Positions 1-8,896 of a stretch of DNA of 64,000 nt are shown here, in pieces. Each line of letters begins with the position of its first letter. Within the stretch, counting starts at the first letter, position 1. A program made the translations under genes and the position numbers. Source of the DNA: Pyrus communis (taxonomy: Eukaryota > Streptophyta > Magnoliopsida > Rosales > Rosaceae). The DNA is taken from positions 7,711,501 to 7,775,500 of the forward strand of contig NC_084808.1 of assembly GCF_963583255.1 (NCBI RefSeq), read 5' to 3'. The notes under the pieces are model-generated. The model did not search any database. It had not been told where the DNA came from and saw only the letters and a list, made by a program, of their open reading frames with translations.

Positions 1-24
1 GCTTTTCAAAACATTTTTTTTTTT

Positions 25-60
<36 letters not shown>

Positions 61-1056
61 CAAATTTTTATGGTATTTTCGGAGTTATAAAAACAAAACA
101 TACTAAAATACTCTAAAACAACTTAAAAACACCTTAAAACAGTAAGGAACAACATTTGAAGTTATGGGTGATAAAATCTCACGAATTTGTATCAACAACA
201 TTAGTTACCCCCCCACACTTAAATCAAACATTGTCCTCAATGTTTTAAGCTTAAAATCACACCAAACAAAAGTAAACATAAAAACAGCAACTAAACATAC
301 TAAACATGGCAGAATGTAAATAACAAAGAGAAGAGTTTAGAGACGCAAATCTGGTTGTGGAATGTAAATTCCATCTTCTCCTTGTTGAATTCATTGAGGC
401 TTTGATCTTTGTGATTCCACAGGCTTACTCTTGAACTGGTTTCTGCCCATCGTTGATTTTCCCTTGTGCTACTTCTTGAACTGGGCAGCAGGATGGTTCT
501 TTTGGTCTCCCCCGAAGGTCTGAGCTTATCCCTTTTATCTGTTTCTTTGTTCAATCTGTGCAGGAGTGGTCCCTTCTCTGGAAGTGTATCAACCGTTGAA
601 GATGACTACTCGAGAGCAACGCTAGGTAAGCAATCAGGAATAGATTCCAGGCAGTTGGCTCCAGATCGGAAGACTGACTCCAAGTGCTGGCTGATTGCTT
701 CTTTCACTTTGCCATACGAGTAAGAACAAGGACAAAGAAAAGGACAGGGAAAGAGCATGATATGAGATACTTTTGCTTTAGACCTTGATGATATGAGATA
801 CCTTTGCTTTTGAAGAAACGGCGAATGAAGCAGCACATGTATTTGTTGTGGTTGTCTCCACATGCTTCGATCGACCGTTTCCTTCTGCCTTATTTGTACT
901 CCAGGTTTCTGGTATCTTCTTTGGGGGAGAAAAAATTGAGTATTTCAAAAGGCGTTGCTGGGAGAGCGCCCTCAGAGGTGCGGAAGAGTTGGGCATTTTC
1001 TTCAGGTTTGCCTTGCCATAAAAGACGAAGGTCGACATATATAGAGATAATATCAA

Positions 1057-1380
1057 GTGGTGGTACTATTCTTTTACCCTTGTCGACAAATGTCTCTTCG
1101 ATATCAGAACGACGCCTCTTCGATTTCTGAGCAGGCGCCCTTTCGATTTCTGAACGACGCCCCTTTGCTTTCTGAACGACACGTAGTAGTGCGGATGCGG
1201 CTCCTTTTGACAAAGCTGCACGCGTTTTCTGAAAAGCAGAGAAAGCGTCGCCGAACTTTGCGCTTGTCGACAAAAGATGTGTAGTTGCGATGATGGCCTC
1301 CACGTGTTGTCTGAAAAGAAGAAATCTTTTGACAAAGTTGAACGCGCCTTCTGAAAAGCCGAGCGTCGCCTAAATTACGC
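1057..1380 (+). repeat. Diverged direct repeats upstream of the antisense ORF
   Basis: Several short units recur. TTCTGAACGACGCC-like units occur at about 1105-1185. A block beginning CTTTTGACAAAG and continuing through GCGTCGCC occurs at about 1203 and again at about 1326. The palindrome TTGTCGACAA occurs at about 1080 and about 1265. The same arrangement appears in reverse complement in element H (about 44400-44740). The repeats lie 160-480 bp upstream of the ORF start, where promoter elements would be expected. Regulatory function is inference; they could be remnants of an older insertion. Confidence 0.6.
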
Positions 1381-1423
1381 CGGAAATTCTGGCTTCTTGA
1401 ATCGGTGGACGCGTCGCCTTGGC

Positions 1424-1432
1424 TTTTTATAG
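1424..1432 (+). promoter_or_regulatory. Candidate TATA box for the antisense ORF of element A
   Basis: TTTTTATAG lies about 115 bp upstream of the ATG at 1542, in a block that is well conserved with the matching position in element H (there TTTTTATTG). The distance suits a plant TATA box followed by a short 5' leader. No other TATA-like sequence is evident nearby. Transcription start evidence is lacking. Confidence 0.4.
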
Positions 1433-1541
1433 AGCTATCGATCACCACAACAAACACACTCTGAAGAATTCCCATTCTTGAAAATCGACTCCGGCCCTTT
1501 GAAATTTAACTCCATCCCTTCTCTTTGAACACTTTTGAAAA

Positions 1542-2261
1542 ATGGCAAACTCATCGAACCTTAGCTTGGAATTGAGCCTTAGCAGTGATACGGGCGCACC
1601 GCGTCAAGGTAACGTATGGCGCCCTTCTTTCTTATCTTCTAACGGTCTTCTCACAGGTGAAGACTCCGTGATGCAGGACGCCACAACAGCTACAATAGTA
1701 GCTAGGAACCTCCTCACTCCAAAAGATAGTAGGCTGCTGTCAGGACGGTCCGATGAGTTGGCCGTTCAAGAGTCCCTCGCACTTAGTGTTCAGTGTGCGA
1801 GCTCTGTGTCCAATATGGGCCAACGCCTGCTTGCCCGCTCCCGTCAGGTGGAATCATTGATGGCAGAGGTGGAAAGTCTCAAGCAAGAGATCAAGCAGCT
1901 GAAGTATGAGAATAGAAGTTTGCATGTGCTTGCAAACAACTATTCAACGGGCATGAAGAGGAAGCTTGATGAGCTGCAAGAATCCAATGGTCGAATGCAA
2001 AGTGACCGTCAAAGTGACCGTCAAAGGCTTTCGGCTTACTTCCAGAGGCACATTTTTCCTGGCTCGTCCAGCGTTTGGCCAAGTATTAGGGCCTGGAATG
2101 CTCTAGCTCCGATGCCTCCCGCTCCGATGCCTTCCACTCCGATGCCTTCCGCTCCGATGCCTCCCGCTCCGATGCCTTCCGCTCCGATGCCTTCCGCTCC
2201 GATGCCTTCCGCTCCGAGAGTTTTGCCCAGTAGTGGGGCTTCAAGTAAACGCCCTTTGTGA
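1542..2261 (+). CDS. Antisense ORF (aORF) of element A: EAR-like motif plus coiled-coil protein
   Basis: An uninterrupted 239-residue ORF on the strand opposite to gag-pol of its host element, between the pol stop and the 3' LTR. Residues 7-13 read LSLELSL, an LxLxL pattern like the EAR motif that binds TOPLESS-type corepressors in plants. Residues about 92-165 are rich in Leu, Glu, Lys and Gln with heptad spacing and should form a coiled coil. Residues about 188-222 are a tandem APMP(S/P) repeat. There is no signal peptide or membrane segment. A second copy in element H (43557-44228) is almost identical over the first 145 residues. Antisense extra ORFs between pol and the 3' LTR are known in plant Tat/Athila elements, but their function is unknown. 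A repressor or adaptor role is inference. The start fits: it follows the TATA-like box, and similarity to copy H begins at this Met. Confidence 0.75.
   Translation: MANSSNLSLELSLSSDTGAPRQGNVWRPSFLSSNGLLTGEDSVMQDATTATIVARNLLTPKDSRLLSGRSDELAVQESLALSVQCASSVSNMGQRLLARSRQVESLMAEVESLKQEIKQLKYENRSLHVLANNYSTGMKRKLDELQESNGRMQSDRQSDRQRLSAYFQRHIFPGSSSVWPSIRAWNALAPMPPAPMPSTPMPSAPMPPAPMPSAPMPSAPMPSAPRVLPSSGASSKRPL
2103..2217 (+). repeat. 15-bp coding minisatellite in the antisense ORF
   Basis: About seven units of GCTCCGATGCCTTCC, each encoding APMPS or a one-base variant (APMPP, TPMPS), in frame. The copy in element H has fewer units, which accounts for most of the length difference between the proteins. 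In-frame slippage is the simple explanation. Confidence 0.85.
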
Positions 2262-2524
2262 AGGCTCCATCTTTCTTTGTTTAGCAGTGTCTATCAATAA
2301 ACAAAACATTTTCTTAATGTTACAATCATAGACTCACACAATTAATAAACAAACAAACAATAACAACTAAACAACCTAACAAGGCAGAAACGAAATATCA
2401 ACAAAGAGAAGAGTTTTTAGGAATCTGGAATTGGAGTGCTTTCTAAGTCTTCCTTTGTTGAATGCATGGGTTGCCTCCCAAGTAGCGCTTTCTTTTACGT
2501 CTTGCAGCCGGACGGTACCTCCGT
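2262..2524 (-). other. Post-pol spacer of element A with the conserved GGGAGGCAACCC box
   Basis: Directly after the pol stop (minus strand) is the segment found after pol in every copy here: CGTCCGGCTGCAAGACG, then GCGCTACTTGGGAGGCAACC. It lies in plus-strand bases about 2468-2515. Next comes the start of the 3' region, which then runs into the antisense ORF. An AATAAA on the plus strand at about 2296 lies 35 bases after the ORF stop and could serve as its poly(A) signal. Confidence 0.65.
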
Positions 2525-5375
2525 TTAAGCTTGACTAGGTTCCACGGCATGGATGGGTACCTCCTCCACGACATGCTCCTCAAACGTCTCGTAATAGGGC
2601 TTCAATCGATGCCCATTCACTTTGAATTCTTGCTGCGTCCTAGAACTTTTGATTTGTACTGCACCATAAGGTAAAACGTTAGTAACAACAAACGGGCCAA
2701 TCCATTTAGAACGCAACTTACCAGGAAACAAACGTAGGCGAGAGTTGAAAAGTAACACTTTCTGCCCAACTGTGAAGGTCTTGGTTCGAATCATTTTATC
2801 ATGGAATGCTTTGGTCTTGGCTTTGTACATCCGGGCATTCTCATAGGCTTCATTCCGAATCTCCTCAAGTTCATTCAATTGGAGCTTCCTATGAACTCCC
2901 GCTGCATCTATGTCCATGTTGAAAGTCTTCACGGCCCAATGTGCCTTGTGCTCTAACTCTACGGGCAAATGACATGGCTTACCATAGACGAGCCGAAAAG
3001 GTGACATCCCAATGGGTGTTTTGTATGCCGTACGATATGCCCACAGTGCATCATCTAAACGTAAGCTCCAATCCCTCCTTGTTGGTCCAACGGTCTTCTC
3101 CAAAATTTGTTTGATTTCTCGGTTAGACACATCGGCTTGGCTATTTGTTTGAGGATGGTAAGGTGTGGAGACCTTATGGTTGACATGGTACTTTCTTAGC
3201 AACGCCTCAATGGTCCGATTGCAAAAGTGAGACCCTCCATCACTTATGATTACTCTCGGCATTCCAAACCTAGCAAAAATGTTAGTTTTCACGAAATCTG
3301 CAACCACCTTAGAATCGTTAGTACGGGTGGCTTTTGCTTCCACCCATTTAGAAACATAATCAACGGCTAGCAAGATATAAGTGAAACCATAAGATGGAGG
3401 GAAAGGGCCCATGAAATCAATGCCCCAAACATCAAAAATTTCAACATTAAAGACAGGGGTTTGCGGCATTTGGTCCTTGGTACCTATGTTACCCATTCGT
3501 TGGCAACGATCACAAGACATACAAAAGGTTCTAGCATCCCTAAATATAGTCGGCCAATAAAAACCACACTCTAGAACCTTGAGGGCAGTGCGTTGTGTGC
3601 CAAAATGACCACCACATGCATATGTGTGACAAAAGCTTAGAATTGAGTGAAATTCAGAATCATGCACACATCTACGTACAATTTGATCTGAGCAATACTT
3701 CCACAAATAAGGGTCATCCCAAACAGAGAAACGTGCATCATTTTTAAGCTTATCACGTTGGTGCTTGTTTAGTTCATTTGGAAATTGTTTAGCCACCAAG
3801 TAATTCACTAAATCTGCATACCATGGTTCACTTACCTCAATGGATAGCAGCTGCTCATCGGGGAAAGTTTCAGGGATAGGTACGGCATGTTCATGCTCCT
3901 CGTGGATCATTCGGCTTAAATGGTCAGCCACTACATTCTCGCTTCCTTTCTTATCCCGGATTTCAATATCAAATTCTTGAAGAAGAAGAATCCAACGGAT
4001 AAGCCTCGGCTTTGCTTCCTTTTTCGTGAGCAAGTACCTCAAAGCTGCATGATCAGAATAAACGATTACTTTAGTACCAATTAAATATGAACGGAATTTA
4101 TCTAAAGCAAAAACCACAGCTAGAAGTTCTTTTTCCGTCGTGGAGTAGTTCAATTGGGCATCATTGAGAGTCCGAGAGGCATAGTATATGACATGTGGCC
4201 GCTTGTCTCTTCTTTGTCCTAGAACAGCGCCTAATGCATAGTCGGATGCATCGCACATGAGCTCGAACGGAAGGCTCCAATCTGGAGGTACAATAATGGG
4301 GGCCGAGACTAGCTTCTCCTTGAGTTGGTTAAATGCCGAATTACACTTTTCATCAAACTTGAATGGCACATCTTTTTGAAGCAATCGGCAAAGAGGGTTG
4401 GACATCTTGGAGAAGTCCTTGATAAAACGCCTATAGAACCCTGCATGGCCAAGAAAAGAACGTACCTCTCTAACCGAAGTAGGAGAGGGTAAGTGACGTA
4501 CAAGGTCTATTTTCGATTTATCTACTTCAATTCCTTTTTCTGAAACAATATGTCCTAAAACTATACCTTGTTTCACCATAAAGTGACATTTCTCCCAATT
4601 CAAGACAAGGTTAGTTTCAACACATCGTTTCAAAATTAAGGTCAGATTATCCAAGCAATTATCAAATGAACTCCCAAATACACTGAAATCATCCATGAAA
4701 ACCTCAATGATCTTTTCAACAAAATCGGAAAATATACTTACCATACACCTTTGGAAAGTGGCCGGTGCATTGCATAAGCCAAATGGCATGCGACGATAAG
4801 CAAATGTTCCAAAGGGACATGTGAATGTGGTCTTCTCTTGATCATCCGGGGCTATCACAATTTGGTTATATCCAGAGTATCCATCAAGAAAACAGTAAAA
4901 AGCATGACCGGCTAACCTTTCGAGCATCTGGTCGATGAATGGCAAAGGAAAGTGATCTTTCCTAGTCATGGCATTTAGCTTCCGGTAATCGATACATACT
5001 CGTCATCCAGTCTGAATGCGTGTAGGCACGAGCTCATTCTCATCATTCTTGATAACAGTTACTCCGGACTTCTTGGGAACGACTTGAACTGGAAAGACCC
5101 AACGGCTATCGGAGATAGGGTAGATCACTCCGCAATCCAAAAGCTTGATTATTTCCTTCTTCACCACTTCCATCATCGGAGGGTTGAGACGGCGTTGAGC
5201 CTCTCGGGATGGCTTAGTCCCCTCCTCAAGAAGTATACGGTGCATGCATGTGGTAGGGCTTATTCCTTTAATGTCGGCCAAAGTCCACCCTATGGCCGTT
5301 TTGTGCTCTCGAAGCACCCTCACAAGCTTCTCCTCCTCCATTGCCGTGAGACTTGATGAAATGATGACGGGCAAT
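2525..5375 (-). pseudogene. pol: Element A pol: RT, RNase H, integrase, disrupted
   Basis: The reading frame runs from the B insertion site at 5375 to the stop at 2525. RT is shown by LDGYSG and FMDDFSVFG, RNase H by [16 protein letters not shown] and YSDHAAL, and integrase by the HHCC finger and the core GIDFMGP...SDGGSHF. The C-terminal part has the GPF motif and ends near HAVEPSQA; there is no chromodomain. Two defects are visible. The tryptophan in the block [13 protein letters not shown] is a TGA stop (5003-5005). The glutamate of the DD35E triad, normally in GQAEVS, is aspartate here (SQADVS, near 3130). Element B separates this part from gag-pro. The product would not be an active polymerase and integrase. 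Confidence 0.92.
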
Positions 5376-7469
5376 TGATAGGAGCATATTCATGCAACTT
5401 AATTAGCTTGTTCTCGTGCATTTATGTTGTGTTTACTTAGCTATTTTAGTGTTTAAGGCTACTTTTGTGTATTTTCAGATTATAAGGCTAAAGTGTGCAA
5501 GAAGATGCAAATTGGAGTCTTTTGGAGCGAAAGAGGAATGAATGAGTTGAAGATTTGAAGAAACGACGAATTCCTACTCCAACGATGAATTCTTACCAAA
5601 ACGAGGAATCCTACTCAAACAAGGTTTCCTACTGGAAGTAGGAAAGTTAACCCTAAGTTTCCCGTTTTGGTAACCTTTCCTAATCTAAACGTCCGTATTT
5701 TCTAGCCACTTTGTAGGCCTTGAATGCACTTTAGTACACAAGACCAAGGCCCTAGGTTCCTTAAACATACTTAGCGGCACCTTTCCATATCCTCCCCTTT
5801 AATCCGTAGCCTTCCATTTTATTTTCATTTTTATAATAAAACAAAACAGCCATTGCATCCAAAATTACCCACCTTGGCCGTGCATCCTATCACCAAAACC
5901 TAAAGCCGTGCATCCCATTATTAATAAAACCTAAGATACCAAAAAGTTTTCAACCCGTGGCCACCATCCCATTTATTTATTCACCTTTGCCGTGATTCCA
6001 TGAGGATTTTCAACCTAATTTTGACATAAGCCGCCACCTCCCATTTTTCCACCATAGGCCGTGGATCCCACCATCCAACCCTAATTTCATTCAGCCACCA
6101 TTCTTCAAACCCGTGCATGATACACCCCATTCCTTCCATAATCCGTGCACTCCCATTCCCCTCGGATGGATCCATACACTTTCCACACCCATAACCTAAT
6201 TCACAAACAGCCGCAGCCACCATCTACATTTTCTTCCATTTTCCTTCCATAATCCGTGCATATCCATTCCATCCTAGCCAATTTCCAGCCTTCCTCCATC
6301 ACTGCCGCAGCCATTCCACCACTCTCCACCACCTTACACACCTTCCTACACCACCACACAACCTTGCCGCACCATTAAACCACCATTAAACCATCCCTAA
6401 ACCAGAAACACATCCAAAAACCACCCACAACCAATCTGCCGTAGCAAGGAGAAGAGGGAAGAGGAGCTTCGACGCGCACCAATTCAAGTGGATTCGTTGG
6501 GCGTTCTAGGTGTAATCAATCCTTTGTGCTTTATGTTTAAATTCAATTGTATTTCTCTTTTTGTGAACATGAGAGGCTAAACCCCTATTTAGCTAGGGGG
6601 TGATTCGAAACCATGTTTATGCTTGCAATATGATTTGATTACATTTGGTTGGAATTTCATGAATGGTGAATTCAATTCGTTCATCTATTTGATTGATAAC
6701 TTATTTGTGTATGTTGATTGAGAGTGCACGCTTAGTTTTCATGCATGAATATGATGCTAGATTATGAGGGAGTTTCACCTAATAGTTACAATCTTATAAT
6801 CACAAGTAGTGAAGGTCGCTTGAAAACGATCGCGTTGAATGAATTCTTAGCATAAGTTTCATGCAATTCATAGTAATGAATGCTTCGTCAATGCTTATGT
6901 TTTTCATAGAACTTAATGATTCTTGCTTGTATCTCTATTATGCAATTCATGTAGGGAACTTGTAGGGAATGTTTTGAGTTGTCGTATGCAATCATCCAAC
7001 TTAATAACTTGTGGAAAAACTGAGGGTTAATTAGTGCAATTCACGGTTAATCTGGGGCGTTGAGTATTTCATAATTCATCGAAAGACCAACTGAAAATCA
7101 AATTGTATGCAAGTGTAACATGTGTGGAGAAGAACCTTCTAGCTAGCATTCATACATATTTTCATCACATTCATATTTATATTCTGCCTTTTAATTACAA
7201 TCTTTGCATTTAGTTAATTTCGTCAAAACCTCAATCCCCCTTTACTTTAGTGTCTAATTTAGTTAGAAAGTGTCTTAGTTTGTGTTTATAAGTGTTTTGC
7301 ATTCTTTGAGTCTAGTTTAGTGTTTTTAACGTTTGTTTTACGTTTTTGAGTCAGTTTCCAAGTGATTTAGTAATCCCTCCTAATCCCCGGTCTAGAACGA
7401 TCCCTACTTGCATCTTTACTACAATTGTCAAAAGAGGGTTTAATTTGTGTGCTTAATTAGTTCGCATCA
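5376..7469 (+). repeat. 5' LTR of element B
   Basis: It begins TGATAGGAGCATATTC and ends TTCGCATCA, followed by the PBS. It is 2094 bp and matches 12302-14395. The middle third is C-rich with many GCCGTGCATCC- and GCCGCAGCC-like words. A weak TATA candidate, TTTTTATAATAAAA, lies at about 5829. The U5 end carries CTAATCCCCGG (7380-7390), complementary to the PBS region. The LTR has no convincing gene; short ORFs in it are by chance. Confidence 0.95.
7380..7390 (+). promoter_or_regulatory. U5 anti-PBS segment
   Basis: CTAATCCCCGG is a perfect 11-base reverse complement of CCGGGGATTAG at 7487-7497, which spans the end of the PBS and the start of the following hairpin. The same segment is present near the LTR end in E, G, H and I, and in a 9-10 base version in A. 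It also resembles the tRNA-Asp 3' arm. Long-range pairing is inferred from complementarity only. Confidence 0.55.
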
Positions 7470-7475
7470 AATTTT

Positions 7476-7493
7476 TGGCGCCGTTGCCGGGGA
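7476..7493 (+). other. Primer-binding site of element B (tRNA-Asp)
   Basis: TGGCGCCGTTGCCGGGGA is the exact reverse complement of the 3' 18 bases (with CCA) of plant tRNA-Asp(GTC). It lies 6 bases after the LTR end. Use of tRNA-Asp is typical of Athila-type elements. Confidence 0.95.
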
Positions 7494-7513
7494 TTAGCAA
7501 CTTTGCTAATCCC
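7490..7513 (+). other. Hairpin overlapping and following the PBS
   Basis: GGGATTAGCA, loop ACTT, TGCTAATCCC: a perfect 10-bp stem. Its 5' arm overlaps the last four PBS bases. It is also perfect in G (39988-40011) and I (58666-58689), nearly so in E, and weaker in A and H. It would compete with both tRNA annealing and the U5 anti-PBS pairing. Confidence 0.6.
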
Positions 7514-7595
7514 TTGGATTGTTATTTTCTGTTTAATTTAGTTTTTGTTAAGAATTCTGATCTTGTTTTGTTTTCCTTGTTTTAGGTACTAGTGC

Positions 7596-8864
7596 ATGAC
7601 TCGGAGTTCTCAACCGATTCGTGAGCATATCTCGGATTTTGACAGCGATTTTGAGAGGACTTTGAGACGAAAGAGGAAGCCACACGAACCAAGTCCACAA
7701 CGTCTGGAATCTGACCTTGAAGAAGAAGAGGCCACGGCAGGTGTATTTGAGGAACCCACGGCAGGGATATTTGAAGAAGTCCAAGGCATGGCGGTGGACA
7801 ACCGTACACTCAAGGAGCTTTCCGCCTCAGGTTTGGATAATGCCGCACCCTTGTGCATTCAATACCCCACGGCTGCCCAAGGTAAGACGGATGAGTTTGA
7901 ATTAAAGTCAAGTTTGCTTCATCATATTCCTAAATACCATGGCTTGTCCATGGAAGATCCTAACAAACATTTGAAAGAATTTGAAGTAGTTTGCTCTAGT
8001 ATGACTCCCGTCACTGTTGACGGAAATATCTTGAAGATGAAGGCTTTTCCATTCTCTTTGATGGATAAAGCCAAAGATTGGTTATATGAGTTAGCTCCCG
8101 GCACTGTCACTTCTTGGGAGAGTATGAAGAGAGCGTACTTGGAGAAGTTCTTTCCAACTTCTCGCATCATCCTCCTACGCAAAAAGATAAGCGGAATCCA
8201 GCAAGAAGAAGGTGAGTCTTTTCCTACGTATTATGAACGATTTAAATCACTTGTTGCTTCTTGTCCACAGCATCAGATGAAGGAGGAGTTGCTCTTGCAA
8301 TATTTCTACGAGGGTCTCCTACCTCTAGAACGTCAAATGCTTGATGCTTCGGCGGGTGGAGCATTGGTGGACAAGACGCCCAGGGATGCCAAGGTCTTGA
8401 TCACTAACCGAGCATTGAACGCTCAACAGTATGAAGGAGTAGGCCAAAGAGGACCCCCACGGCAGCAGGTTCATGAGGTAAGTTCCGCACCTGATATTCA
8501 TTCACAGTTAGCTAATCTTACTTCCATTATGTCACAGATGGCCGAGGGAATGAAGATGCAAGGACCTGTGGTATGTGGCGTATGTTCTATCCAAGGACAT
8601 GTCTCCGAAAAGTGTCTTCAACTCATCGAGAATGGCGGATGGGAGAGTGCGAATGCCATTGGGTTTCAAAGCCAAAATCAGTCAAGACATGATCCATACT
8701 CCAACACGTATAATCTGGGGTGGCGAGACCACCCAAATTTCAAGTGGAGGGAGCCCCAGCAACCACCACAACAAGGAGGCTTTAGACAACAACCCCCGGG
8801 GTTCTTTCCCAAAACCTACGGCCCACCCCACAATCTGCCCAAACAAGTTCAGGTAACACTTTAG
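7596..8864 (+). CDS. gag: Gag of element B, C-terminally frameshifted
   Basis: 422 residues starting MTRSSQPIRE, the start shared by all copies, placed after a conserved TTGTTTTAG/GTACTAG leader. Residues about 30-65 are acidic. Residues about 100-260 are the retrotransposon gag (capsid-like) domain with PNKHLKEFEVVCSS and AGGALVDKTP. Residues 327-340 form a CX2CX4HX4C zinc knuckle (C327, C330, H335, C340). After residue about 408 an indel relative to D and G puts the ribosome out of frame, ending in NLPKQVQVTL; the rest of gag-pro continues in another frame from 8897. The capsid and nucleocapsid parts are intact, so a truncated Gag could still be made, but not the usual Gag-Pro fusion. Confidence 0.9.
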   Translation: MTRSSQPIREHISDFDSDFERTLRRKRKPHEPSPQRLESDLEEEEATAGVFEEPTAGIFEEVQGMAVDNRTLKELSASGLDNAAPLCIQYPTAAQGKTDEFELKSSLLHHIPKYHGLSMEDPNKHLKEFEVVCSSMTPVTVDGNILKMKAFPFSLMDKAKDWLYELAPGTVTSWESMKRAYLEKFFPTSRIILLRKKISGIQQEEGESFPTYYERFKSLVASCPQHQMKEELLLQYFYEGLLPLERQMLDASAGGALVDKTPRDAKVLITNRALNAQQYEGVGQRGPPRQQVHEVSSAPDIHSQLANLTSIMSQMAEGMKMQGPVVCGVCSIQGHVSEKCLQLIENGGWESANAIGFQSQNQSRHDPYSNTYNLGWRDHPNFKWREPQQPPQQGGFRQQPPGFFPKTYGPPHNLPKQVQVTL

Positions 8865-8896
8865 ATAATGATGCACTTCTTAAGATACTAACTAAG

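Larger units (their letters stand above)
1..1541 (-). other. Element A 3' untranslated region, 5' flank of the antisense ORF
   Basis: Read on the minus strand this is the distal part of the 3' region. It holds the shared perfect hairpin at 226-245 followed by a G-run (plus-strand C-run at 209-214), and a homopolymer-rich stretch at about 17-60. It matches the reverse complement of the H 3' region at about 44230-45800. Bases 480-1540 are shared only with H among the elements here. That part is the upstream flank of the antisense ORF, carries diverged direct repeats, and is not typical of B, C, D or G. I see no long sense-strand ORF and so no env-like gene. Confidence 0.75.

Noticed and set aside
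890..1303. 137-codon minus-strand frame and overlapping frames at 1057-1475
   Set aside because: These cross the direct repeats upstream of the antisense ORF. The matching region in H does not preserve the same frame boundaries, so I found no support for a gene.
5981..6223. 80-codon frame repeated without change at 12907-13149 on the minus strand
   Set aside because: It lies inside the two LTRs of element B, so the repetition is just LTR identity. The composition is C-rich low complexity and the protein shows no family features.
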